64,000 nt of DNA from Prochlorococcus sp. AG-363-P19 (lineage in GTDB: Bacteria > Cyanobacteriota > Cyanobacteriia > PCC-6307 > Cyanobiaceae). This document shows, piece by piece, positions 1-7,726 of this stretch; position 1 is the stretch's first letter; every line of letters starts with the position of its first letter. Under the pieces are notes generated by a model, which searched no databases, had not been told where the DNA came from, and saw only the letters and a list, made by a program, of their open reading frames with translations. The DNA lies in NCBI GenBank assembly GCA_003280055.1, contig QCGG01000010.1:1-64000 (forward strand), in the 5' to 3' direction. The position numbers were made by a program, and so were the translations under genes.

Positions 1-138
1 CTTCTATCAGAAGAGATTATTTGAAGCCCCTTCCCAACTCTCAAGTCCTAAGAGAAGAGTCTTGTTAGGGCTTCCAAACAAGCAGTGGCAAGAGCGTTCT
101 AATTGCTGTTGAAGTGGACTTGTGATTCAAAAATTCTT

Positions 139-222
139 ATGAACAAAATCACCTCATTAAGTATTGCTATTGCAGCAAACCTTGCTTTGTTTGTATGGGC
201 TGCGCTTACTAACCCCCTCTAA
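139..222 (+). CDS. Possible 27-residue single-helix membrane peptide
   Basis: This short open frame begins with ATG and encodes MNKITSLSI followed by a hydrophobic stretch (AIAANLALFVWAAL) and ends TNPL. The layout, a short polar N-terminus then one transmembrane helix, resembles the many tiny subunits of cyanobacterial photosystems and cytochrome b6f, but I cannot match it to a named subunit. It sits alone upstream of the rubredoxin gene. A chance frame is possible at this length; the hydrophobic pattern is the only support. Confidence 0.4.
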   Translation: MNKITSLSIAIAANLALFVWAALTNPL

Positions 223-290
223 ACTCTGGCATATAATTTGCCAAAACACTTAAAAGCTTATAAGCCTTGGCAAACACAAAGCAATAAAAC

Positions 291-557
291 CTAGGCTGCA
301 TGTCTTTGATAGTGCTTATAGCGTCTCGATTTTTGATTGTGACTGGAAGGAACTAATCGAAGTGTTGGTTTCCTTTTTGGCTTCAAGGGGCAAAGTACTT
401 TAAAAACTGAGGTTCGATTTACTTTCCTGTGACGAGGCTTATAGCCCAATGTGATAGAACGGACTGTCTTCCATCTAGACCTTTCTGTCTGCGAAGTTTT
501 GAACTTCCAAAACAAATGGAAGCAAAGTGAGAGTAACCCAGTGATCAATCCAGCCAC
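291..557 (-). CDS. Doubtful 88-residue basic protein
   Basis: An open frame with a GTG start, an N-terminal hydrophobic segment of about 15 residues (GLITGLLSLCFHLF) and a strongly basic remainder rich in Arg and Lys. I recognise no family. Basic AT-poor frames can arise opposite regulatory DNA, so this could be spurious. It lies antisense to the region between the small membrane peptide and the rubredoxin gene. Kept only because nothing else explains this stretch. Confidence 0.22.
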   Translation of the reverse strand: MAGLITGLLSLCFHLFWKFKTSQTERSRWKTVRSITLGYKPRHRKVNRTSVFKVLCPLKPKRKPTLRLVPSSHNQKSRRYKHYQRHAA

Positions 558-638
558 AAGATAACCAATGCCTCACTTACATGTTCCAGGGCCGTCAAGC
601 CCACCAGTCCCAAGCTCAATTTGGAGTATCAATTAAAC

Positions 639-797
639 ATGCAAAAGTACCAATGTCCAGATTGCATCTATGCCTACGACCCTCGCGTAGGTGATCCCTC
701 CCAAGGGGTACCTGCTGGAACAAAGTTTGAAGATCTTCCTAAAAATTGGAAATGCCCTGCATGCAGGGCTGGACGAAGAAGATTTAAACCAATCTAA
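639..797 (+). CDS. Rubredoxin
   Basis: A 52-residue soluble rubredoxin, a one-electron carrier holding a single iron in four cysteine thiolates. The two iron-binding knuckles are visible: CPDC at residues 6-9 and CPAC at residues 39-42, with the family's YDP and the DLP..W.CP segment between them. The length is that of free rubredoxins. It lacks the C-terminal membrane anchor of the cyanobacterial RubA involved in photosystem assembly, so it is more likely a soluble electron donor, for example to a peroxide- or oxygen-detoxifying flavoprotein; the partner is not in the window. The start is the only ATG near the N-terminal consensus. A candidate terminator follows six bases after the stop. Confidence 0.95.
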   Translation: MQKYQCPDCIYAYDPRVGDPSQGVPAGTKFEDLPKNWKCPACRAGRRRFKPI

Positions 798-802
798 ATA
801 AT

Positions 803-833
803 TTATAGACCTTTCTCTATAAGGTTTTATTTT
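803..833 (+). terminator. Candidate intrinsic terminator of the rubredoxin gene
   Basis: A 7-base-pair stem TTATAGA/TCTATAA with a six-base loop is followed by GGTTTTATTTT. The stem is AT-rich and therefore weak, but the position just after the stop codon at 797 fits a transcript end. Confidence 0.45.
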
Positions 834-1048
834 AATGAGGACCCGAACTTACCACTATGGCAAGACACAAGTATTAAAACAAAGAAAATTTTGAAGAGAG
901 ATAATTAGTTTTGAACTTATTTTCGATTCACAGAAGAAAGTTCTTCCAAAAGATATGAGCGATCTGGAATGAATCAATATCTACTGTAATCAACAAAATC
1001 ACTCTACTTAAATCTAGAATTCGCAGATAATCATCGACCTAGACTCGT

Positions 1049-1441
1049 ATGGAAGCGGAAAAACAAAGTTCTACACAATCTTTGAATGTTCTAGGCGAGC
1101 CTCTCCAGGTCTGCAGTTGCCAGCCCATGACTGGATGGTATAGAGATGGGTTTTGCAATACTGACGAATCAGATATTGGACAACATACGGTTTGCTGTGT
1201 GATGACTACCTCATTTCTCACCTATAGCAAAGCTCAAGGGAATGATCTCAGTACACCAATGCCTGAGTATGGCTTCCCTGGCTTGAAGCAGGGAGTTAAA
1301 TGGTGTTTATGTGCTTCAAGATGGAAACAAGCTTATGACGATGGAATAGCGCCACCGGTTCATCTAAGTGCAACCCATATCAGGACCTTAGAAGTAATAG
1401 GAATAGAACCTCTTTTGGAACACGCACACAAAGAAAATTAA
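1049..1441 (+). CDS. DUF2237 family protein
   Basis: A 130-residue protein matching the DUF2237 family, small cytosolic proteins of unknown activity found in bacteria and plants. Conserved blocks are easy to see: PMTGWYRDGFC at about residues 26-36, GQHTVCCVM at about 44-52, GNDLSTPMPEYGFPGLKQG at about 64-82 and WCLCASRW immediately after. The conserved cysteines and the CLCASRW block suggest a metal or thiol role but none is established. The ATG start gives the usual family length with a short variable leader. It overlaps the 3' end of a possible opposite-strand gene by four bases. Confidence 0.93.
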   Translation: MEAEKQSSTQSLNVLGEPLQVCSCQPMTGWYRDGFCNTDESDIGQHTVCCVMTTSFLTYSKAQGNDLSTPMPEYGFPGLKQGVKWCLCASRWKQAYDDGIAPPVHLSATHIRTLEVIGIEPLLEHAHKEN

Positions 1442-1674
1442 TTCTGTCCGTTGCAAAGTCGAACAGCAGACACATTTATTCCTTGATGGGATTTGTTTTG
1501 CCTCAGAAGTTTATTAGAGACTTCTCCAATACAAGCGACTTCAGCTGCCGCTTTGATTGCCACTGGAATCTGCGTAAGAGCAAGAATAATCAAGGCTGCC
1601 CCTGTCCCAGGTGCGTGGATATTTAATTTGAGACGCTTTGGCCAAAAATTTTTATACATACTTTGTTCTGTCAT
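1438..1674 (-). CDS. Hypothetical protein, 78 residues
   Basis: An open frame of 78 codons with a central hydrophobic, alanine-rich segment (GTGAALIILALTQIPVAIKAAAEV) that could be one transmembrane or buried helix. I recognise no family. It follows the next upstream opposite-strand gene by nine bases, which suggests a two-gene unit transcribed leftwards. A 64-codon frame on the other strand (1493-1687) covers the same bases; I prefer this one because it is longer and has a co-directional neighbour, but the evidence is weak. Confidence 0.38.
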   Translation of the reverse strand: MTEQSMYKNFWPKRLKLNIHAPGTGAALIILALTQIPVAIKAAAEVACIGEVSNKLLRQNKSHQGINVSAVRLCNGQN

Positions 1675-1683
1675 TATTGAGAG

Positions 1684-1845
1684 CTAAGAAGCAATTAACT
1701 CATCGTTCTCTTGAGTAACTATTTCAGATATCAATTGAGAAGCTATTAAATCTAAAGAACGTTCCTTTCTATTACAGCACAAGGGATCATCTTCTATAAA
1801 ACAATCATCAATGAAATCATCTAACGCTGAATCATTTTGTACCAT
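1684..1845 (-). CDS. Hypothetical acidic protein
   Basis: A small acidic protein, MVQNDSALDDFIDDCF at the N-terminus, with CC at the centre and a predicted helical C-terminal half (RSLDLIASQLISEIVTQE). I chose the ATG at 1845; the frame is open to a GTG at 1869 which would add eight residues (MQISLLIQ). No family recognised. It is the first gene of a probable leftward pair with the 78-residue protein nine bases downstream. Confidence 0.45.
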   Translation of the reverse strand: MVQNDSALDDFIDDCFIEDDPLCCNRKERSLDLIASQLISEIVTQENDELIAS

Positions 1846-2154
1846 TTGAATAAGAAGTGATATTTGCACATCTCAGCGTATATATAGAATTTGTCAACTT
1901 TTTCTGAATAATGTGCAAGAAGCTATTACTGATAAATGAACCCAAAACAAGCTTGCAATAACTCTTCTAGCCGCTTAAGGCTAATGAAGAGCAGAAATCT
2001 TTCTATACCCTGAAAGAAACAATCAACTGTTCCATGATCTCATTGCTTTATCACCATCTAAAAACATGAAGGCATTCAATGAGATCCAATAAACAATCCG
2101 CTTCTTGTGCATACGCTGACTAACCCAAGAAAATTGTGGCGCAAAATCTTGATA

Positions 2155-2361
2155 ATGGCCAAAGTTTTAATGAACTCTCAACCGGGAAGGCAAATGAGCC
2201 GCCATGGTTACACCATTAGCTATCGCGACAGTGATAGAAATAGGTATGAATTTTGTGCCTATGCAAATAACTCTTATGAAGCAAGACAAATTGCAATAGA
2301 AACCATCAAGTTTGTAAATGAACACCCGAATTCTATTGACCACATCCTTAGATCTAATTAG
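2155..2361 (+). CDS. Conserved small protein of picocyanobacterial type
   Basis: A 68-residue soluble protein. It contains SRHGYTISYRDSDRNRYEF followed by a helical stretch YEARQIAIETIKFVNEHP, a beta-beta-alpha pattern with the helix starting with a basic surface. I do not recognise a named domain. The frame is open 16 codons upstream to a GTG at 2107, but the ATG at 2155 starts MAKVLMNSQPG and looks like a more natural N-terminus. Nothing in the neighbourhood indicates its role. Confidence 0.6.
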   Translation: MAKVLMNSQPGRQMSRHGYTISYRDSDRNRYEFCAYANNSYEARQIAIETIKFVNEHPNSIDHILRSN

Positions 2362-2497
2362 CAGACTGTCAAAGCATTCTATTCTTCAGCCTTAAAGATC
2401 ATTAAACAGTGGGAATTACCTGCTGAAACTGATCAAAGCCTAAAAAAACAATAAAGAAACTATGTACTAATGGCTTAGCAGTTTTAGGTTCGTGGCT

Positions 2498-2632
2498 ATG
2501 CATGACCCCAAAAGAGAAGAGTTTCAAAGCCTGGTTGTCTGGCCTGAAACAGACTATTCATGGACGAAAGATCAGCTAGAGGATTACGAGCAATCTTGGG
2601 CTAGGGAGCATGATCAACAAAATCAAGAGTAG
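2498..2632 (+). CDS. Small acidic protein, 44 residues
   Basis: This short gene encodes MHDPKREEFQSLVVWPE, then a charged helical tail DYSWTKDQLEDYEQSW ending in QQNQE. The composition is that of a genuine soluble protein rather than random translation: charged, with several tryptophans and no low-complexity runs. No family is recognised. Its last ten bases overlap the end of a leftward frame. Confidence 0.5.
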   Translation: MHDPKREEFQSLVVWPETDYSWTKDQLEDYEQSWAREHDQQNQE

Positions 2633-2868
2633 AAGAGAAGCACCAATCCCTGCTCAGTCTGATGAAATTCCCGTTCTTCTCTGCTTAGGTCTATAGAGAC
2701 TTCAACTCCCTCTTTCACTGCTTCTTCAAAAGGTGGTTTTACAATCGAAGTGCTGCTTTTACACAAAGCGGCTATTCCGAAAGGGGTTGCTAGCCATAGA
2801 AAACTTTTGGTTTGAGCTATTGGAGGCTGCTCAAGATAATTCTCTATAAGACGGACTACTTCTTCCAA
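2623..2868 (-). CDS. Hypothetical protein, 81 residues
   Basis: A leftward frame with a TTG start (MEEVVRLIENYLEQPP). The middle contains a moderately hydrophobic segment (FLWLATPFGIAALC) and the C-terminal half is acidic and helical (EEAVKEGVEVSIDLSREEREF). I recognise no domain. The regular helical N-terminus argues for a real gene; the TTG start and lack of a clear ribosome-binding site argue against certainty. Confidence 0.4.
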   Translation of the reverse strand: MEEVVRLIENYLEQPPIAQTKSFLWLATPFGIAALCKSSTSIVKPPFEEAVKEGVEVSIDLSREEREFHQTEQGLVLLFYS

Positions 2869-3016
2869 TTTTGATAGGTCATTTTTTGAATATATTGTTT
2901 ATAAGCAAAAAGTTGTACAAATGCTTTTTTTGACGAGTTTTTGATAAATAATGAGATTACTCTGATCAAAAGATTGTGAGCGTAAAGCTATCAAAAGTAG
3001 CGCTGAGCAAAGGTAA

Positions 3017-3424
3017 TTAAATCAAAGCTTCCCGACAATCAAGTCTTTTAAATTTAAGACCATCGTCTCTATTGAATTGCAGTGTCCATATTCCATGGCA
3101 GATGCTATTAAGCCTGGACAAAAACAAAGCAGTATCTGCAGACCTAATCCAATCCGCTTTGCAAGCGGGAAGGGTGCCCTGCAATTCTTCCATGGGTATT
3201 TGAAGAAATAACAGGCTAGTATCGCCAGCTGCTCGTCTTAAGGGAGCTTTTTCACTTTTTTGGAAAATACGTATTAAAAGTTGATTAGCCAGATTCTCGC
3301 CTTGAAAACCTGGATCTGAGTCTTCCTGAATCACTTCTTTAAGAGATTTACCACATAAAGGCATTGCCCGTATGCCCTCCTGCTCTATTAATGCTAGTGC
3401 TATCAGGTATGGATATAAAAGCAT
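3017..3424 (-). CDS. Hypothetical protein, 135 residues
   Basis: A leftward gene starting at ATG. The N-terminus (MLLYPYLIALALIEQEG) is hydrophobic but short; the remainder is a mixed soluble sequence containing ESLKEV-like helical repeats and paired cysteines late in the chain (residues near 80 and 107). I recognise no family and see no catalytic motif. About 370 bases of AT-rich sequence without genes lie upstream (3425-3800). Confidence 0.5.
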   Translation of the reverse strand: MLLYPYLIALALIEQEGIRAMPLCGKSLKEVIQEDSDPGFQGENLANQLLIRIFQKSEKAPLRRAAGDTSLLFLQIPMEELQGTLPACKADWIRSADTALFLSRLNSICHGIWTLQFNRDDGLKFKRLDCREALI

Positions 3425-3800
3425 AGAAGTAATTTTTTTTATTCAACTAATAAATAATAAATCATTTAAAACAAAAATCACCAAGTCGAAGCATTTGTGG
3501 TTTCTAAAAGAGTTCAGTTAAGACTTCTATAATTGAATATTGTGAGCAGACTTAAGAAGTAAATTTCTCAAAGATCAAGGAACTTGCAAAAGTTAGCTTA
3601 TTTAATCCCTTCTGCAATGATATAATTAAACTATAGTAATAAAAACCCTTGGCCCTTTATTAGCAACTCTTCTAATAAATTCATTACTAAAAACCTAGAT
3701 TCTTTTTTTGATTTAACCATTATGTCTCATTAAGATAGTCGATAGAAAAAATTTATAAAAAATGGCTATGGGTTGAAATTATTTAGTTAGGCGCAGTGAT

Positions 3801-3911
3801 TTATACCGGTAGAAATCGAACCAGGGCTAGGCCTACAATGGCTGCAAAGACAGCTGAGACGGCTATCGCAACTAGTCCCGGAACCATTCCACCACCTTCT
3901 TCAGAGCTCAT
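3801..3911 (-). CDS. 36-residue single-helix membrane protein
   Basis: This gene encodes MSSEEGGGMVPGLV followed by a strongly hydrophobic helix (AIAVSAVFAAIVGLALV) and a short basic end RFLPV. Negative residues before and Arg after the helix suggest an N-out or N-lumenal peptide with the basic end in the cytoplasm. It has the look of a small thylakoid complex subunit, but I could not match it to PsbX, PsbY, Psb30, PetM or PsaI from memory. The ATG at 3911 is the only reasonable start. Confidence 0.6.
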   Translation of the reverse strand: MSSEEGGGMVPGLVAIAVSAVFAAIVGLALVRFLPV

Positions 3912-4179
3912 AATTGGAATTTAATCATTCAATCAATCTAGAGGATTTTTAACGAAATCGCGTTGGGAATATATTTCTGTCGAATTCAGCCTCGTAAGAA
4001 AGGAAAAGCTAATAACTCAAGTTTCTAGAATGATTAAAGGAAAGGCGAAAAACCAAGATAATGCCAATTTTTTGATTGGTCCTTTTTGAGGCCCCTCAAG
4101 AAGCAAGCAGATAATAATTGAATAACCCTATTATAAATTTGGCTAGCCATACTCATATATTAGTAGCAAATACAAGCTT

Positions 4180-4788
4180 ATGATGGCATTTACTTTACCA
4201 AAACCTAAGAAGAGAAATCTGTTTCGTCTTATACTTATAAGTATTGGACTATTTAGCTGCTATCTCTATTCAACTCCTTATCTCTCTCTACTAAGATTTA
4301 AAATTTTACTTGATAGAAATGATCTAAATAAAGCAAACGAATTTATAGATTACCCTTCCGTCAGAAGCAGTCTAAAAGAACAAATAGACAAAAGGTTATC
4401 AACAAAGCTTAGCAGAGATATCAGTAATCAAATGATCGGAACGCCTCTAGGTGAACTGACTATGATAATTATAAACCCAATAGTAAATAAACTTGTCTCA
4501 GCAACAATTGATACAACAGTATCACCAAAAGGGCTGAAAATATTATTAGAGCAGGGAAGATTGGTAAAAAAAACCGAGTCGAGCAAATATCCTGCAACTG
4601 ATATCCCAAAAAAGGATAATAAAAAAGATATTAAATTGTATTATCGAAATATAAATGAGTTTGTTTTAGAAAATAAATATTCAAAATTCAAAGAACCAAT
4701 TACTGTCTTTTGGAAACGAGATGGAATTACTGGTTGGAAGTTAACGAGAATAAAACTTCCATATGGAATAATTGATTCATTAAATTAA
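4180..4788 (+). CDS. DUF2939 family membrane-anchored protein
   Basis: A 202-residue protein with a basic N-terminus, one transmembrane helix at about residues 15-32 (FRLILISIGLFSCYLYS) and an extracytoplasmic remainder. The segment PYLSLLRFKILLDRND and the following FIDYPSVRSSLKEQ match the DUF2939 pattern of a single N-terminal helix followed by a conserved region where residues 'enter' two-helix repeats. Function of the family is unknown. An upstream ATG doublet (MM) leaves one codon of uncertainty. It stands alone with AT-rich flanks. Confidence 0.8.
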   Translation: MMAFTLPKPKKRNLFRLILISIGLFSCYLYSTPYLSLLRFKILLDRNDLNKANEFIDYPSVRSSLKEQIDKRLSTKLSRDISNQMIGTPLGELTMIIINPIVNKLVSATIDTTVSPKGLKILLEQGRLVKKTESSKYPATDIPKKDNKKDIKLYYRNINEFVLENKYSKFKEPITVFWKRDGITGWKLTRIKLPYGIIDSLN

Positions 4789-4910
4789 AAAATAGAAGTA
4801 TTTATCTATACTTTTAAAGCAAATTAGTTAAATATTTCTTGCCAGTTATTTATTATTAGCCAGTTAAAACAAATTTAGTAATATTGAAATATTGTTTGCA
4901 GCAATGTGAA

Positions 4911-5555
4911 TTAATTAGTTGCTATAACAGAAAAGAATGGGTCGCCATTGCTTCCTATTAATTTGAGAAAATCGTTTCCATAAGTCTTCTCTGCAACACA
5001 TTCTGGCTTGGTCCAACCCTGAGATATTAAAACAGAACTAATATAGTTTAGATGATCAGAGTCTGATCCATCAGCCCATATTCTAGGTGTCTTCGTCCAA
5101 AATGCCCTGTTAGAAAAAGAGACTATTAATTTACCATTTGGGCGGATTACCCGTTTAAGCTCCATGGCAATCTCTTCCGGCTGCTGTAAATATTGCCAAG
5201 CAGCAACTATCAAGCAATAATCGACAGAGTCGTCCTCTAAAGGTAATTTCTGATTCCGGTTTAAATCCTGTATCCAGAAACTGTCTAGACGTTTATTTGA
5301 CTCAAGCTCGCTTCTATTAAGACCATGACCTATAACTCTCTTCAATACAAGGGATTCTGGAAGATGACTAACCCAACTACTCATCAAGTCTAGAACGATT
5401 GAATTACTGCTTAGATTTGCTAAATAAAGCTTCTTCAGGCGAAGTCGGAAGCCAGCATCTAAATGGTGTACATACTTCGGTTGCGCATAGAACAAAGAGT
5501 CATCGCTATTATCCTGCTTGCTTCTCTGATATTCAGTGAGTAGTTTTTGAATCAT
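4911..5555 (-). CDS. Class I SAM-dependent methyltransferase
   Basis: A 214-residue methyltransferase of the Methyltransf_11 type. Its fold is visible as motif I in a degenerate form (IVLDLMSSWVSHLP at about residues 53-66, where the usual glycines are replaced), the acidic strand-4 segment PLEDDSVDYCLIVAAWQYL, and RVIRPNGKLIVSFSNRAFW after it. The substrate is unknown; the family includes small-molecule and ubiquinone-type methyltransferases. The altered motif I (DLMSSW in place of DxGxG) is a known feature of one cyanobacterial subgroup and may reflect a different SAM-binding loop. It is transcribed leftwards, like the sugar genes that follow to the right. Confidence 0.85.
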   Translation of the reverse strand: MIQKLLTEYQRSKQDNSDDSLFYAQPKYVHHLDAGFRLRLKKLYLANLSSNSIVLDLMSSWVSHLPESLVLKRVIGHGLNRSELESNKRLDSFWIQDLNRNQKLPLEDDSVDYCLIVAAWQYLQQPEEIAMELKRVIRPNGKLIVSFSNRAFWTKTPRIWADGSDSDHLNYISSVLISQGWTKPECVAEKTYGNDFLKLIGSNGDPFFSVIATN

Positions 5556-5711
5556 AAAAAAGAGTGGGTATCCAAAGTAATTTGAAGTTTAGATCAATAA
5601 ATTTACAGGCACGGAAAATTATTTTTTTCCAATTGAAGTCCTATAATGATTAAATCATTTTTAAAAATACCTAATTCTTTTGATCAATTCAAATAACTAA
5701 TCTTAAAGAGG

Positions 5712-5927
5712 TCAATTATACTCACCAGGGACATCATTCTTATGAACAGTGACTTGTCCAACCTTTTTACCAGAAAACCTCAGCAGCTCATCCCCTGAAA
5801 ACTCGTATCCTAATTTGATGGCAATTTGGGCAACGTCATCTGCTGTAGAAGAAGCCAAGACCTGATCTTTTAGAATAGGGTCATCTTGCATCAACCTTAG
5901 GAACGTCTTTAGGTCATTGAGAGACAT
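5712..5927 (-). CDS. Nif11-domain leader-like peptide
   Basis: A 71-residue protein beginning MSLNDLKTFLRLMQDDP, the hallmark of the Nif11 family, whose helical domain serves as leader for many ribosomally made, modified peptides in cyanobacteria such as the prochlorosins. Residues 1-50 follow the family pattern, with ADDVAQIAIKLGYEFSGDELL in the second half. The expected double-glycine cleavage site is absent and the tail (GKKVGQVTVHKNDVPGEYN) has no cysteine, serine- or threonine-rich core. It is therefore unlikely to be a lanthipeptide precursor; it may be a stand-alone Nif11 protein. No LanM or peptidase-transporter gene is nearby. Confidence 0.8.
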   Translation of the reverse strand: MSLNDLKTFLRLMQDDPILKDQVLASSTADDVAQIAIKLGYEFSGDELLRFSGKKVGQVTVHKNDVPGEYN

Positions 5928-6101
5928 GAGATTATCCTATAAGACAACTAAAGAATGATTATTATAGTATCTACTTTTTAGAACCAAAGGTCTTATTTGA
6001 TAAAATCATACTGCAAAATGAAGTAAAGCTATAATTAGCATAGCATTATTAAAGTGAACTTTTACTTTAATCACCTGATATATCTAGCAGAAAGTGAATC
6101 T

Positions 6102-7406
6102 TTATAAATAATCAACAATCACCTCTCCTATATAGTCAATCATCTCTTCTGTAATGACCGGGGAGCAACCTATAAAGAAAACGTCGTCAAGCACTTTAGA
6201 TGCATTGGGGAATTCCGAGGGATCACCCAAGCCTGAATAAGCAGGATGCTTTAAAACATTACCAGCAAAATAGTTTCTAGTTTGAATACCACTTTGCTCT
6301 AAGTGTTTAACAAGGTTAACTTTATTTTTAGTCTCACTATTATTTTGATAAACAATTGGTACACCAAACCAGGATGTTTCAGCTCCTTTTAACTCATCTA
6401 CAACCCTTAGACCTTCTATTTGTGAAAAAACTTTAGTTAATCGTTCTTTATTTGATCTTCTCTTGAGATGTATTTCTTCAAACTTCTCTAGTTGAACTAA
6501 GCCTATTGCACCAAGCATATCAATTGGTTTTAGATTATACCCTTGAACTGAAAATACATATTTATGATCGATATCTCTATCATAGTCTTTTAACCAACGA
6601 CTAAATCTCTTTCCACAGACCCCATTAGGAAGATAATTCTGAGGACCTACGCAATAACATGCTCTTCCCCACCAAGCAAAACTTCTAGCTAGGCTGACTA
6701 TCTCCTCATTATTTGAAGAAACCATTCCGCCTTCAATGGTAGTTATATGATGTGCTGGATAAAATGAACAAGAGGCAGCGATTGCATTTTTTGTTAAATA
6801 TTCACCTTGCCATTTACTCCCAAGGCTATCGCAATTGTCCGCTATATAATGAATGTTTTTGCTTTTTAGAAGATCCATTAAAAGATCTAGGTTGTAGGGA
6901 TTGCCTAACACCGGTGAAGAGAATACTGCTTTAGTTAAAGGTGTAATTTTTTTTTCTATTTGCTCCAAATCCCAATTCAAGTCTGAAAAATCAATGTCTA
7001 CAAAAACTGGTTTTAGAGAGTTCTGAATAATTGGATTAACCGTTGTAGGAAAGCCACAAGCACAAACTATTATTTCATCGCCATCCTTCCACTTAAAATA
7101 CTCTTTAAGGGCAGCTATCATTACCAGGTTGGCTGAAGATCCCGAATTAACCATTAGGGATTTTTCAAATCCAAATTTTTTTGAGAATTCAATCTCAAAC
7201 TGCCTTACATTTTCCCCTGCAGACAGCCAGTTTCCGTTCAAAAGAGAAGTAATTGCTGCCGCAATCTCATTATTATCCCAATAAGGGCCTGAATAATAGA
7301 TAGGTCGACCCTTTTGCCAATTATTATTAGCAAGATAAGGAAAGATATCACTCCTCTCGGACTGCAGAGACTGAATTAATTGTTCAACCCTTTCATTAAT
7401 GGACAT
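6102..7406 (-). CDS. rfbH: RfbH/AscC-type CDP-4-keto-6-deoxyglucose-3-dehydrase (E1)
   Basis: A 434-residue member of the DegT/DnrJ/EryC1/StrS aminotransferase fold that has the signature of the E1 3-dehydrase, which removes the C3 hydroxyl of CDP-4-keto-6-deoxyhexose to make 3,6-dideoxy sugars of surface polysaccharide. The usual PLP lysine is replaced by histidine in YPAHHITTIEGG. The cysteines that hold the [2Fe-2S] cluster are present: CYC then VCGKRF within WGRACYCVGPQNYLPNGVCG, and the Cys of ADNCDSLGSKW. I start at the ATG at 7406; the frame is open to a TTG three codons upstream. The reductase partner (E3) and the sugar synthesis genes are not in the window. Confidence 0.9.
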   Translation of the reverse strand: MSINERVEQLIQSLQSERSDIFPYLANNNWQKGRPIYYSGPYWDNNEIAAAITSLLNGNWLSAGENVRQFEIEFSKKFGFEKSLMVNSGSSANLVMIAALKEYFKWKDGDEIIVCACGFPTTVNPIIQNSLKPVFVDIDFSDLNWDLEQIEKKITPLTKAVFSSPVLGNPYNLDLLMDLLKSKNIHYIADNCDSLGSKWQGEYLTKNAIAASCSFYPAHHITTIEGGMVSSNNEEIVSLARSFAWWGRACYCVGPQNYLPNGVCGKRFSRWLKDYDRDIDHKYVFSVQGYNLKPIDMLGAIGLVQLEKFEEIHLKRRSNKERLTKVFSQIEGLRVVDELKGAETSWFGVPIVYQNNSETKNKVNLVKHLEQSGIQTRNYFAGNVLKHPAYSGLGDPSEFPNASKVLDDVFFIGCSPVITEEMIDYIGEVIVDYL

Positions 7407-7415
7407 AGAGCTCAA

Positions 7416-7726
7416 TAATAGTTTCTTATGTGAGTTGCCAACGAGGATCTGGTCGTATGAGGCTAATACCCCATGATTTCAGCTAGGATAATAAATCAGG
7501 ACATGGCACATCAAAGCCTTTACGATTATAGACGCAAGCCAGAAGGGGATAAAAGAGTATCCTAGAATCTTTATTCTGAAGAGTTTAATGCTTTTTTTGT
7601 TTCTTTGAAAGCATAAGGAGTTTAGGATGATTTTTAGAATAGTAATTTATAGCAGTCTATAGTACATAGTTACATAAACATGTTATGCAAATGCCTTTCT
7701 TATAATCGGTTCTAAAAGAAAGAATG
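7416..7726. other. Gene-free stretch, 311 bases
   Basis: AT-rich sequence between the dehydrase and glycosyltransferase genes. The longest frame of interest is a 20-codon ATG frame on the plus strand near 7503 (MAHQSLYDYRRK), too short to support. No terminator-like hairpin stands out. Confidence 0.5.
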
